A DNA stretch of 64,000 bases, taken from positions 372,001 to 436,000 of the forward strand of contig OY970288.1 of the NCBI GenBank assembly GCA_963716085.1. Direction: 5' to 3'. The position numbers were made by a program, and so were the translations under genes. Positions 8,981 through 18,760 of the stretch are shown piece by piece (position 1 is the stretch's first letter; each line of letters starts with the position of its first letter). Source of the DNA: Persicitalea sp963716085 (lineage in GTDB: Bacteria > Bacteroidota > Bacteroidia > Cytophagales > Spirosomataceae). Below the pieces are notes generated by a model, which was given only the letters and a program-made list of their open reading frames with translations, made no database searches and had not been told where the DNA came from.

Positions 8981-11334
8981 GAGTAAAGCTTACCATACTA
9001 TTTTTTTGGGCCTTGGCGGCAGGCGGTTGTTCGGTGTCGAAGTACGTGCCGCCCGGCGAGAGCCTGTACGTGGGGGCCAGCGTGGAGGTAGTGCCCGACT
9101 CGGCGGCCAAAAAACAGGTAAGCGGCCTAGAAGGCCAACTGGAAGGAATGCTGCGTCCGGCCCCAAATGCCACGCTTTTCGGCTTTCCTTACAAGGTGTG
9201 GTTTTACTACCTGCTGGGTGAGCCGCGTAAGGAAAAAGGTTTCCGCAACTGGTTCCGCCGGAAACTCGGCGAGCCGCCCGTGCTGGCCAGTCAGCGCGTC
9301 GTGACGGCCAACGCCGAAGTCTTGACCGCCTATACGCATAACGTAGGCTATTTCCGCTCCACCGCCACGGGCGAAATTATCGCCAACGAAAAGAAGCGCA
9401 CCGCCGTGGCTGAATACAAAGCCTACGTCAAGCCTCGCTACTACATAGACACGGTCGTCTACGCCGTGGACGACACCACCAAGCAGTTCAGTAAAGATTT
9501 TTTGGCCACCAAGAAGGCGGGCCGGGGCAGCCTGCTGCGCCAAGGCGATCCCTACCGTCTGGAAGTAATCGAGGGCGAGCGCAGCCGGGTGGGGCGGCTC
9601 TTGAAGGAGAAAGGCTACTACTATTTTAATCCCGACTACCTGATCGCCGAAGTCGATTCTACCGAAGGCACCCACGCAGTAAATATTTTCCTGAGAGTAA
9701 AACCAACGACCTCGCAGTTGGCTCTGAAACGATACTACATCGGCGACATCTTCGTCTATGCCGACTACAATGCCCTCTCGCCCGACACCCTGCCCGCACA
9801 GGCCCGGAAGGAACTGGGCCTGAACATTGTCGATCCCACGAACAACTACAAATCCCGCATTTTCGACGACGCCATCGGCTTCACCAGGGGCAGCCGTTAC
9901 AACAGCGCCCTGCACGATGTGTCGGTCTCGCGGCTTATTAACCTCAATAATTTCAAGTTTGTCAAGAACCGCTTCGAGCTCGTCCCCCGTTCCGACTCGG
10001 CGATTCTGAACGCTTACTACTATCTGACGCCCGCCAAGGAAAAATCGTTGCGAACGGAGGTGAGCGGCAACACTAAGTCCAACAACCTGGCTGGTACCCA
10101 GTTGGATGTATCATGGAGCAACAAGAACACTTTTCGGGGAGCGGAAATGCTGCGTATCAGTTCTAATGTCGGAGTGGATTGGCAAGTTGGGGGTATTCCC
10201 GAAGGTCAGACTAGGGCCGATGTCAGTAATTTTCTCCGCTTCAATGTGCAGGGCGAACTATCATTCCCTCGTTTCATAATTCCTTTTTACCATGTTAACC
10301 CTTCCACTAATCAGGCTCTACCTCGGACAATTTTAACAGCAGGCTATGAAACCCTAACTCAGGGTGGGCTTTACACTCAGACCTCCTTGCGGGCATCGGG
10401 TGGTTATTCCTGGCGAAAAAACGCAGAAGTCGAACATACGCTGACTCCATTTGGGGTTAACTTTATTCGGCCTCGCAACGTCAGCGAAGCATTTGCCGAC
10501 TCCATATTCCGACCCACCACAAGCGAGGCAGACCTGGATCGGTTCTTAAACCAAATTCTGGCAGACAAATTGATCCTGGAGAATCAGTACACGATCACTT
10601 ACAGTCCTACGCCTGGCCCCTTCGCCCGCGATCAATTTCTGCTGAGCGGGGGCATCAACTTGGCGGGCAACCTCGCTACTCTGTTGGATAGAACAGTCGG
10701 AGGGAACGATGGTAGGTTCTTTGATATTATTTTCGAACGGTTCGCCCGCTTCGACGGTGAAGTACGGTATTACCGGAATCTGTCACCATCCCTGCGACTA
10801 GCCAATCGATTTATCGGTGGTTTGGGAATTCCATATGGCAATTCAAAAACTCTTCCTCAATTTAAACAATATTTTGCCGGTGGACAGACAGGGATTCGGG
10901 CTTTTCGAGCCAGGACGTTGGGGCCGGGAAACAGCGTCCCCGAGAGGTCGGTTTTTGGAAACAGTCAATTCGGAGATATTCGCCTGGAGTTGAATACCGA
11001 ATTAAGAATTAAATTCAGCCAACTATTCAATCTGGCTTTGTTCGTAGATGCGGGTAACGTATGGAATTACAAGAACGTAGAGCCGCTCGGCCGAGAGGCA
11101 CAATTTACCAACGACTTCTACAAACAACTCGCTATCGGCGGCGGCTTGGGGCTACGGCTTGATTTCTCCTTTCTCGTCTTCCGGCTCGATCTCGCCACGC
11201 CTTTCCGCAAGCCCTGGTACCAGGCGCTATCCACGCCGCGCAGCCCGTGGGTCTTCGATGAGTTTAACCTACGCGACAAATCCTGGCGCAAGCAGAATCT
11301 GGTGTTAAACATCGCGGTGGGTTATCCTTTCTAA
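8977..11334 (+). CDS. tamA: BamA/TamA family outer-membrane protein
   Basis: 785 aa lipoprotein-like precursor (signal with AAGGCSVSKY; the Cys near residue 14 could be lipidated). The N-terminal half contains POTRA-like modules (RYYIDTVVYAVDD, LLKEKGYYYFNPDYLIAEVD). The C-terminal half is a 16-strand Omp85-type barrel, with the diagnostic QYFAGGQTGIRAFRARTLGPG region near residue 640 and a terminal aromatic (YPF). It partners TamB, encoded with a 4-nt overlap. From about 10080 to 11100 (residues about 370-707) the base composition falls sharply relative to both flanks (see findings), so the barrel half may have been replaced by recombination. Confidence 0.9.
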   Translation: MRVKLTILFFWALAAGGCSVSKYVPPGESLYVGASVEVVPDSAAKKQVSGLEGQLEGMLRPAPNATLFGFPYKVWFYYLLGEPRKEKGFRNWFRRKLGEPPVLASQRVVTANAEVLTAYTHNVGYFRSTATGEIIANEKKRTAVAEYKAYVKPRYYIDTVVYAVDDTTKQFSKDFLATKKAGRGSLLRQGDPYRLEVIEGERSRVGRLLKEKGYYYFNPDYLIAEVDSTEGTHAVNIFLRVKPTTSQLALKRYYIGDIFVYADYNALSPDTLPAQARKELGLNIVDPTNNYKSRIFDDAIGFTRGSRYNSALHDVSVSRLINLNNFKFVKNRFELVPRSDSAILNAYYYLTPAKEKSLRTEVSGNTKSNNLAGTQLDVSWSNKNTFRGAEMLRISSNVGVDWQVGGIPEGQTRADVSNFLRFNVQGELSFPRFIIPFYHVNPSTNQALPRTILTAGYETLTQGGLYTQTSLRASGGYSWRKNAEVEHTLTPFGVNFIRPRNVSEAFADSIFRPTTSEADLDRFLNQILADKLILENQYTITYSPTPGPFARDQFLLSGGINLAGNLATLLDRTVGGNDGRFFDIIFERFARFDGEVRYYRNLSPSLRLANRFIGGLGIPYGNSKTLPQFKQYFAGGQTGIRAFRARTLGPGNSVPERSVFGNSQFGDIRLELNTELRIKFSQLFNLALFVDAGNVWNYKNVEPLGREAQFTNDFYKQLAIGGGLGLRLDFSFLVFRLDLATPFRKPWYQALSTPRSPWVFDEFNLRDKSWRKQNLVLNIAVGYPF

Positions 11335-11465
11335 GTACCCTGTTGATCGATATACCGGAGCGAGTTGGCCATTGACGAATGTTCCGACCAGTAAACTTCC
11401 GGGAAATTCGGCTTGCATAGTCTGGCGAATAATTTATTTTGCAGCCTGACCAACAGCCGGTTTTT

Positions 11466-12296
11466 ATGAAGCACGATTCTGGATTTGCCCTTCTCCTTCT
11501 TGCGGTACTCGTTCTTCCTGGTTCAAAAATCATCGCCCAATCGGCGAAGCAGGTTTTGCAAGAAAAAAATGTAAAGCGGCAGAAAACCACCGCCCTCCTA
11601 AACGGCAAGAAATTCGACGGCTGGTACACTTTCCTCCACGACCAGGGCCGCGACAAAGATCCCGACCGCGTTTTTAGCCTGGACAAAGGCGTTCTACGCA
11701 TCACGGGTGCGGAATTCGGCAGCCTGACGATCCGGCAGGAATACGACAACTACGAGCTGACCCTGAAATACAAATGGGGAACCGCCACCCACGCCCCCCG
11801 AGCGGACGCCGCCCGCGATAATGGTGTGTTCATTCACTCGACGGGCCAGGACGGGGCCTACGCTGGCAACTGGATGTACGCCATCGAATGCCAAATCATC
11901 GAAGGCGGCACGGGCGATTTCCTGGTGGTGGGCAATGGCTCCGACGCCTTCGCCATGACCAGCCCGGTGGTTTCTGCTGTCAAACCGCCCTATTACTACC
12001 AACCGGATGGCGACACCCTAACCCTAAACCGGGGGCGCGTCAACTGGGCGGGCCGCGACCCCGCCTGGAAGGATGTCAAGGGCTTTCGGGGGCCGAACGA
12101 TCTGGACAAACCGCTGGGCGAATGGAACAAAATCAGCATCCTGGCGCTGGGGGAGGAGGTGTATTACTACGTCAACGGCACGCTGGCTAACCACGCCCTG
12201 CGCGTGAAGCCCGCCAAAGGGCGCATCCAAATCCAATCCGAAGGGGCCGAGATTTTCGTTAGAAAAGTGAGACTGACGCCTTTGAGTCGTAAGTGA
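11466..12296 (+). CDS. Secreted DUF1080 (3-keto-disaccharide hydrolase-like) protein
   Basis: The start at 11466 (MKHDSGFALLLLAVLVLPG) supplies a signal peptide; the frame is open from 11439 but the extra codons are not needed. 276 aa. The DUF1080 concanavalin-like fold is recognisable from LLNGKKFDGWYTFL, NGVFIHSTGQDG, YAIECQIIEGGTGD and the closing GRIQIQSEGAEIFVRKVRL. Members act on or bind glycans, some as 3-keto-glucoside hydrolases. It lies directly upstream of the cytochrome c/HEAT dehydrogenase and the ceramidase-like pair on the same strand, suggesting a shared extracytoplasmic task. Confidence 0.82.
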   Translation: MKHDSGFALLLLAVLVLPGSKIIAQSAKQVLQEKNVKRQKTTALLNGKKFDGWYTFLHDQGRDKDPDRVFSLDKGVLRITGAEFGSLTIRQEYDNYELTLKYKWGTATHAPRADAARDNGVFIHSTGQDGAYAGNWMYAIECQIIEGGTGDFLVVGNGSDAFAMTSPVVSAVKPPYYYQPDGDTLTLNRGRVNWAGRDPAWKDVKGFRGPNDLDKPLGEWNKISILALGEEVYYYVNGTLANHALRVKPAKGRIQIQSEGAEIFVRKVRLTPLSRK

Positions 12297-12348
12297 GATT
12301 TCTGTGCGTTTGCTTTGACCAGGGCTTTTTTCCTAAAACTTCGACCCG

Positions 12349-15324
12349 ATGCGTTCTCCGAGCAAGATTTTCTTGATACCGCTTTTGGGGCTGCTGCTGG
12401 CGTCGGGCGTTGGCTACCAGTCGTCGTTCCGGGCCGAATCGGCCTACGTCGCTGATTCCAGCCGCCTGAAAAAGGCGATGGACAGTTTCCGATTGGAGCC
12501 TGGTCTGCGCATCGAGTTGGTCGCCGCCGAGCCGCTCGTGGTCGATCCCGTGGCCCTGGCTTTCGACGAAAACCGCCGGATGTACGTCGTGGAAGATCGG
12601 GGCTACCCCGATCCCGCCGAGGGGGGCGCGCCCGACCAATTGGGCCGCGTGGCGCTGCTCACCGATACCAACGGCGACGGACAGTACGACCACCGTACCG
12701 AATTCGCCACCGGACTGACCTACCCCAACGGCCTGCTGCCCTGGAAAGGCGGCGTCTTCGTCACCTGCGCCCCGGACATTTTTTATTTCAAAGATACCGA
12801 CAGCGATGGCGTCGCCGATGTGAAGCAAGTGGTTTTAACCGGATTCAGCGACAGCCGCACGGGCCAACTGCGCGTCAGCCACCCCACGCTAGGGCCCGAC
12901 GGCCTGGTGTACGTCACCAGCGGCCTGAACAGCGGCGAAGTCACTTCCCCCCAACACCCCGACCGCCCGGCGGTGGCCTACTCTCCCGCCGATGGCCGCT
13001 TCGACCCCGAAACCTTCACTTTCGAGACCACGGGCGGACGCAGCCAGTTCGGCCTCACCTTCGATGCTTACGGTCGACGCTTCGGCTGCTCCAACCGCCA
13101 TCCCGTCCAGCAAATCATGCTGGAACCCGCTCAGTTGCGCCGAAATCCCAATCTTTCGTTTACCGAAACCATCCAGGACGTTTCCAAAGCCGAGGCCGAG
13201 GCCACGGTATGGCCCATCAGCGGGGCCATCACCTCCGCCGACTTCATCCCCAAGCTCATGGGCCTGTCGCACACGGGCACCTTCACCTCGGCCAGCGGGG
13301 TGATGGTCTTCAACGGCAGCGGTCTGACGTCCGCCCACCAGGGCAACGTTTTCATCTGTGAGTCGGCCCAAAATTTAGTGCAACGGCAGGTTGTGCAGCC
13401 GGAAGGCGTTTCGTTCAAATCCACTCCGGCTTACACGGGAAAGGAATTTCTGGCCTCTACAGACGAGTGGTTCCGGCCCGTTTTCCTGCAACATGGCCCG
13501 GAGGGAGCGTTGTACGTGGCCGACATGCACCGCAAAGTCATCGATCACCCTTCCTACGTTCCGGAGGAGGCGCGGCCAAAGCTGGATTTCGAGAGCGGCA
13601 AGGCCGATGGCCGGATTTATCGCATCGTTCGGGGAGATTTTACCAAAAAATCACCGTCTGCCGCTTTTGGTTCGGCGGAGGAGCTCGTCGCAGCCCTGCA
13701 ATCATCCGAGGAATGGGAGCGGCGAACGGCGCATCGCCTCCTGCTTGAGCGCAAAGAATTAGCCGTAGTTCCTGCCTTGAAAAAAGCCGTAGCCACTGCG
13801 AAAGAGCCGGAGTCGCGTGGGCTGGCTTTTTGGGTACTTAAAAGCTATGATGCCCTCGACGCGCCCAGCTTGAAGACTGCCCTGGCCGACCAGGAGGCGG
13901 GCGTCCGTGAGCAAGCTGCCCGGCTGACGGGCGATTTGGCGAAAGCGCAGCCACAACTTTTGCCCCTGCTCGTCTCCACCGCCGCCGACTCCGATATTCG
14001 GGTACGCTTCAACGGGGCATTGGCTTTGGGTTCGCTCACGGGCGAGGGCGTGGTGTCGGCCCTGGCCCAGGTAGCGGCCCGCGATGGCGGCGACCGCTGG
14101 GTACGCGCGGCCATCCTGAGCGGCATCGGCGACCGCTCGTCCGAATTTTTGCAAGAATTCCGTCGACAAACTACCGCCGATCCGGTCGCCCTGGCGTTGG
14201 TGATGCAGGATTTGGGACAATTGTTCGGCAACGGGGCCACACTGGTTGACTGCCGGGCGTTGCTCAAAGACATGCTTGCTTCGGAGGGCGACTACGAATG
14301 GCGCATCGCGACCGCCCTGGGCCTGGCCGATGGTGTGAGTCGCCGGGCCGACACTAAAGCTTTCTTCGACAACAAGTTAGCGGCTATTCTGGGCGCAGGC
14401 ATTTCTGCCGCCGAAAAGCAATTATTGGAAAAATTTACGGTCCAAACCGCTCGTCGCGCCGCCGACCCGGCCTTGTCCACCCGCCCGCGCGTGGCGGCGG
14501 CATCGCTGCTGGGCTACACGGATTTCACGAAAAGCCTGCCGATCCTGAAAGGTCTGATGGATGCGCATAACCCACCCGAACTGCAACTGGCGGCCATCGC
14601 CGCCCTCACGCGCTCGGGCGACGGACAGGGCGGCGCTTTTCTGACCCAGAAGAACGTTTGGTCTAACCATACCCCCCGCATAAAAGCGGCTGTCATTGCG
14701 GCCCTGGTTTCAAAACCCGCGCTGACCGAAAGCCTGTTCGCCGCTATAAACCAGGGCGTGATCGGAGCGGCCGAAATATCCTCGACGGATCGTCAGCGGC
14801 TCATGAAGCACAAAGACCCGCGCATCAGCACCCAAGCCGAGGCGTTGTTCAAAGAACTCGAAGGCGGAGGCCGCATGAAAATTTACCAGGCCTACCGCCC
14901 CATTCTCGACCAGCGGGCCGACGCCGGAGCGGGGCAAGCCGTGTTTGAGCGCGCGTGCTCAGCCTGCCACACTTACGCCGGAAAAGGCGGTCAGGTAGGC
15001 CCCGACCTGACGGGCGTCCGCAACCAGCCGCCCGATGCGCTGCTGCTGCACATTCTGGTACCCAACTACGAAGTCCTTCCGGCTTACCAGGCGGTGGCGG
15101 TAGAAACCAACGATGGCCGCGCGCTGTCGGGCTGGCTGCTGGCCGAAACCGACAACGGTCTGACGCTGAAAACGGCTTTTGGCACCGAGGAATCCGTTCT
15201 ACGTAAAAACATCAAGTCCCTGACCAATTCCGGTCTTTCGCTCATGCCCGAAGGTTTGGAACAAACCATGACCAAAGAGGAATTGGCCCAACTCATCGCC
15301 TTTTTGAAAAATGACAGTCTATAA
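12349..15324 (+). CDS. PVC-type haem-binding membrane-bound dehydrogenase with HEAT repeats and cytochrome c domain
   Basis: 991 aa with an N-terminal export signal (IFLIPLLGLLLASGVG). Residues about 40-430 form a six-bladed beta-propeller dehydrogenase (FRLEPGLRIELVAAEPL, DENRRMYVVEDRGYP, NGLLPWKGGVFVT, ADMHRKVIDHPSYV). Residues about 450-830 are HEAT-like helical repeats. A C-terminal cytochrome c domain carries CSACH near residue 867 (haem attachment) with GGQVGPDLTGV and a distal Met candidate in SLMPEGLE. Such proteins are thought to oxidise sugars or alcohols in the periplasm and pass electrons to haem. The stop overlaps the next gene by 14 nt. Confidence 0.87.
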   Translation: MRSPSKIFLIPLLGLLLASGVGYQSSFRAESAYVADSSRLKKAMDSFRLEPGLRIELVAAEPLVVDPVALAFDENRRMYVVEDRGYPDPAEGGAPDQLGRVALLTDTNGDGQYDHRTEFATGLTYPNGLLPWKGGVFVTCAPDIFYFKDTDSDGVADVKQVVLTGFSDSRTGQLRVSHPTLGPDGLVYVTSGLNSGEVTSPQHPDRPAVAYSPADGRFDPETFTFETTGGRSQFGLTFDAYGRRFGCSNRHPVQQIMLEPAQLRRNPNLSFTETIQDVSKAEAEATVWPISGAITSADFIPKLMGLSHTGTFTSASGVMVFNGSGLTSAHQGNVFICESAQNLVQRQVVQPEGVSFKSTPAYTGKEFLASTDEWFRPVFLQHGPEGALYVADMHRKVIDHPSYVPEEARPKLDFESGKADGRIYRIVRGDFTKKSPSAAFGSAEELVAALQSSEEWERRTAHRLLLERKELAVVPALKKAVATAKEPESRGLAFWVLKSYDALDAPSLKTALADQEAGVREQAARLTGDLAKAQPQLLPLLVSTAADSDIRVRFNGALALGSLTGEGVVSALAQVAARDGGDRWVRAAILSGIGDRSSEFLQEFRRQTTADPVALALVMQDLGQLFGNGATLVDCRALLKDMLASEGDYEWRIATALGLADGVSRRADTKAFFDNKLAAILGAGISAAEKQLLEKFTVQTARRAADPALSTRPRVAAASLLGYTDFTKSLPILKGLMDAHNPPELQLAAIAALTRSGDGQGGAFLTQKNVWSNHTPRIKAAVIAALVSKPALTESLFAAINQGVIGAAEISSTDRQRLMKHKDPRISTQAEALFKELEGGGRMKIYQAYRPILDQRADAGAGQAVFERACSACHTYAGKGGQVGPDLTGVRNQPPDALLLHILVPNYEVLPAYQAVAVETNDGRALSGWLLAETDNGLTLKTAFGTEESVLRKNIKSLTNSGLSLMPEGLEQTMTKEELAQLIAFLKNDSL

Positions 15325-16780
15325 AACTTCCCATGCTGCGCCCCTTCCGCTCATCGCTTTGCTGTGGGTTGGCTTATTGATCAATTTTTGGCAGCCCCAC
15401 GAATTGCGGGCGCAGGATAAAGTGTTCCAGGCCGGCGCCGCCACCAGCAACATCACGCCCCGCATCGGCACCTCCATCAACGGCAGTATGCAGGACATCA
15501 CCATCACGGGCATCCACGACGAAACCCACGCCCGTGCCCTGGTGCTGGACGACGGCCGCACCCGGCTGGCGATCGTCGCGGCGGATCTCTGCATGGTGTC
15601 GCGCGAAATCTTGGATGTGGCGAAACGACGGGCGCAGTCGGCTACGAAAATCCCGATGGAAAATATGCTGATGTCCGCCACGCACACCCACTCCGCCGGA
15701 ACGGCCTGTTCCGTTTTTCAGAGCGATCCGGACGCCGACTACGTCAAATTCCTGAGCGAGCGCATCGCCGACGCCGTAATCCGGGCGAACAATAACCTGG
15801 CTCCCGCCCGCATTGGCTGGGGGGTGGGCCTTGAACCATTGCAGGTTTTTAACCGCCGCTGGAAAATGAAACCCGGCGCGGCCATGCCCAATCCTTTTGG
15901 CGGGGAAGACCAGGTGCGCATGAATCCCGGCATCGGTAACCCCGACCTGGTCGAACCCGCCGGGCCGACCGACCCGGAGCTTCCCATCATCGCCGTGCAG
16001 ACGCCCGAAGGCCGTCCCATCGCGCTATTGGCCAACTATTCGCTGCATTACGTGGGTGGTACGGGCAGTGGCGAGGTGTCGGCGGATTACTACGGAATGT
16101 TCGCCGAGCGGATGGCACTATTGCTGGAGAGCGACGGCCCGCAACCCGCCTTCGTGGCGATGATGACCAATGGCACGAGCGGTAATATCAATAACATCGA
16201 CTTTGGCGGCGAAGTCCCCAAGCCCCGCCAGCCATACGAGAAAATGCGGGAAGTAGCCAACGCGGTCGCCGCCGAAGCCTACAAGGTGTACCAAACTATC
16301 CAGTACCAAGACTGGATTTCGCTGGCTGCGAGGCAGACGGAAATATCGCTGGGCGTTCGCAAGCCGATGCCCGACGAACTAGCGCGGGCGCGGGGAATCG
16401 TGGCCAGAGCGGGCAAGCCCGTGATGACCTCCCGCGAGGAAATCTACGCACGCGAAACCACGCTCATTCAAGAGTATCCCGACCAGGTACCCCTTATTTT
16501 GCAAGCCTTCCGGCTGGGTGATTTGGCGATTACGGCAATTCCCTGCGAGGTTTTCGTGGAGGTAGGGTTGGAATTGAAGGAGAAAAGTCCTTTCAAGCCT
16601 ACTTTCACGATTTCGCTGGCCAATGGCTACAACGGCTACCTGCCCACGCCCGAGCACCACGCGCTGGGCGGCTACGAAACCTGGCGGGCGCGGTCGAGTT
16701 ATCTGGAAGTGGACGCTTCGACAAAAATCACCCGAACGCTCTACAAACTGCTGGAGGAGTTGAAAAGCAGCAATCGTTGA
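15311..16780 (+). CDS. Neutral/alkaline ceramidase-like secreted hydrolase, copy 1
   Basis: 489 aa with a signal peptide ending near HELRAQ. It matches the N-terminal domain of neutral/alkaline non-lysosomal ceramidases (PF04734): FQAGAATSNITPRIGTSING, the metal-site motif MSATHTHSAG, and a second His in LANYSLHYVGG. The family acts on N-acyl-sphingosine, but the usual GDVSPN nucleophile region reads NGTSGNINNIDFGG here, so the substrate may differ. The start lies inside the 3' end of the dehydrogenase gene (14-nt overlap), implying coupled translation. The next gene is its paralogue. Confidence 0.82.
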   Translation: MTVYKTSHAAPLPLIALLWVGLLINFWQPHELRAQDKVFQAGAATSNITPRIGTSINGSMQDITITGIHDETHARALVLDDGRTRLAIVAADLCMVSREILDVAKRRAQSATKIPMENMLMSATHTHSAGTACSVFQSDPDADYVKFLSERIADAVIRANNNLAPARIGWGVGLEPLQVFNRRWKMKPGAAMPNPFGGEDQVRMNPGIGNPDLVEPAGPTDPELPIIAVQTPEGRPIALLANYSLHYVGGTGSGEVSADYYGMFAERMALLLESDGPQPAFVAMMTNGTSGNINNIDFGGEVPKPRQPYEKMREVANAVAAEAYKVYQTIQYQDWISLAARQTEISLGVRKPMPDELARARGIVARAGKPVMTSREEIYARETTLIQEYPDQVPLILQAFRLGDLAITAIPCEVFVEVGLELKEKSPFKPTFTISLANGYNGYLPTPEHHALGGYETWRARSSYLEVDASTKITRTLYKLLEELKSSNR

Positions 16781-16803
16781 CGCACTTTACTGACTTGAAT
16801 CCT

Positions 16804-18276
16804 ATGAAAAATATTTGCCCCCAAACGCGCATCGACCTGGTGGCGCTTTTAGTCGCCGTACTTATGGCATTCGGCGACGTTTCTGTCGTCCAGGCGCAAT
16901 CCAAACTATTTCGAGCCGGAGCTTCGATCAGCGACATCACTCCGCCGCTAGGCGAGGGCATCGTGGGCAACTACGGCACTCCGCCGCCCGCCACGCATAT
17001 TCATGACCCCTTGCACGCCCGCAGCCTGGTGCTGGACGATGGCGAAACCAAGCTGGTGTTCGTGTTGTGCGACAATGTCTCGATCAACCGCGAGGTGTTC
17101 GACGAAGCCAAGCGGATGGTGCAGGAGGCAACGGGAATTCCCGCCGACAAGATGCTGATGGCCGCCACCCATACCCACTCGGCCACCAGCGCCCGCGGCA
17201 GCGGCAAGCGCAATCGCGGCTGGCTGACCGACGAGCCGCTGGAAGGCTACCAGGCTTTCCTAGCCCGTCGCATCGCTGACGGCGTGCGGGTGGCGTTCAA
17301 CAACCTTGAACCCGCCCGGATCGGCTGGGGCGTGGGCCAGCTACCGCAGCACCTTTTTAACCGCCGCTGGAAAATGAAGCCCGGTACGCCGACGACCAAC
17401 CCTTTCGGCCAGAGCGACATCGCCGTGATGAACCCCGGCGTGGGCAACCCCAACCTGCTCGAACCCGCCGGACCGACCGACCCGGGTGTGTCGTTCCTCT
17501 CGGTGCAGTCGGTCAAGGGGAGGCCCATCGCGCTGCTGGCCAATTACTCGCTGCACTACGTGGGCGGCCTGCCTGATGACGCCATCTCGGCCGATTACTT
17601 CGGCATGTTCGCCGACCGCATTCAGGAACTCCTCAAAGCCGACCGCCAAGATCCTCCCTTCGTAGGAATTCTTTCCAACGGCACCTCGGGCGATGTGAAT
17701 AACATCGACGTGAAAGGCAAACCGGAAAAATTAGGTCACTACGAGAAGATGCGCCTCGTAGCCAATGACGTGGCCGCAGAAGTACTTCGCGTACACAAAA
17801 CGATAAAATACCAGGACTGGGTAGAGCTGAAAGGAGCACAGTCGGAGCTAACGCTGGCCGTACGCCGCCCGAACGCCGAACAGACGCAATGGGCCGAGGG
17901 CGTACTGGCCCGGGCCGACGATGTAGAGCCGAATCACAAGCTGGAAAAAACCTACGCGCAACGTACCCTGCAAATGAACGAGTGGCCTGAGGAAATCACC
18001 ATTATCCTGCAAGCCTTCCGCATCGGCGAATTGGGCGTGGCGGCCATTCCTTTCGAGACTTTCACCCAAACGGGCTTGGAAATCAAGGCCAAAAGCCCGT
18101 TCCAGCCGTCTTTCACCATCGAACTAGCCAACGGCGGCTACGGCTACCTGCCCACGCCCGAGCAGCACGAATTGGGCGGTTACGAAACCTGGCTGAGTAC
18201 CAACAAAGTAGAAATCGAAGCCTCCCGCAAAATCGTCGCCGAACTGATGTCGCTCTTTACAAAATTGAAGGAGTAG
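16804..18276 (+). CDS. Neutral/alkaline ceramidase-like secreted hydrolase, copy 2
   Basis: 490 aa from the ATG at 16804 (MKNICPQTRIDLVALLVAVL, signal ending VVQAQ); the frame is open back to 16777 through a TTG that overlaps the previous stop. It is clearly a tandem paralogue of the gene at 15311: shared FRAGASISDITPPLG, MAATHTHSATS, IGWGVG, FNRRWKMKPG, LANYSLHYVGG and GYLPTPEQHELGGYETW. It retains the same metal-site histidines and the same NGTSGDVNNID segment at the nucleophile position. It is longer than copy 1 in the segment after the His motif. Last gene of the 11.4-18.3 kb set. Confidence 0.82.
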   Translation: MKNICPQTRIDLVALLVAVLMAFGDVSVVQAQSKLFRAGASISDITPPLGEGIVGNYGTPPPATHIHDPLHARSLVLDDGETKLVFVLCDNVSINREVFDEAKRMVQEATGIPADKMLMAATHTHSATSARGSGKRNRGWLTDEPLEGYQAFLARRIADGVRVAFNNLEPARIGWGVGQLPQHLFNRRWKMKPGTPTTNPFGQSDIAVMNPGVGNPNLLEPAGPTDPGVSFLSVQSVKGRPIALLANYSLHYVGGLPDDAISADYFGMFADRIQELLKADRQDPPFVGILSNGTSGDVNNIDVKGKPEKLGHYEKMRLVANDVAAEVLRVHKTIKYQDWVELKGAQSELTLAVRRPNAEQTQWAEGVLARADDVEPNHKLEKTYAQRTLQMNEWPEEITIILQAFRIGELGVAAIPFETFTQTGLEIKAKSPFQPSFTIELANGGYGYLPTPEQHELGGYETWLSTNKVEIEASRKIVAELMSLFTKLKE

Positions 18277-18307
18277 CAAACGCGATAGTCAAGCGCGGTC
18301 AGCCTTT

Positions 18308-18718
18308 TTACTTTGTGCCTTTTTCCTGACACAACTCCACCAGCACCCCACCCGTCCCTTTCGGGTGCAGGAAGCAAACCAGCTTGTTGTCGGCACCCGG
18401 CTTAGGCGTTTCGTTCAGGAGCGCAAATCCCTCGCCTTGCAGCCGTTTCATTTCGGCCTCGATGTCGTCCACCTCGAAGGCGATGTGGTGGATGCCTTCG
18501 CCTTTTTTTTCCAGGAAGCGCGCGATGGGGCTGTCGTCGCGGGTGGCTTCCAGCAGTTCTATTTTGCTTTGGTTTATCTTAAAAAAAGAAGTCGTCACGC
18601 CTTCGCTGGCGACTTCCTCGTGCTTGTAGGGCGGCACGTTGAAGAGCTTGGTAAAAAGCGCGTCGGAGGCGGCGAGGTCTTTGACAGCGATGCCGATGTG
18701 TTCGAGGTTGGTGAGCAT
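18308..18718 (-). CDS. mce: Methylmalonyl-CoA epimerase
   Basis: 136 aa VOC-fold metalloenzyme interconverting (R)- and (S)-methylmalonyl-CoA in propionate and odd-chain metabolism. Seen directly: NLEHIGIAVKDLAASDALF at the N terminus (metal His), HHIAFEVDDIEAEM in the second module, and the closing FLHPKGTGGVLVELCQ with the metal Glu. Length and layout are typical. It is transcribed away from the small-protein/HNH cassette and converges with the ceramidase-like gene. Confidence 0.9.
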   Translation of the reverse strand: MLTNLEHIGIAVKDLAASDALFTKLFNVPPYKHEEVASEGVTTSFFKINQSKIELLEATRDDSPIARFLEKKGEGIHHIAFEVDDIEAEMKRLQGEGFALLNETPKPGADNKLVCFLHPKGTGGVLVELCQEKGTK

Positions 18719-18760
18719 GGGTGAAAGAGATTGGCGAGAGCGTCTTTTATAAAAAAAAGG

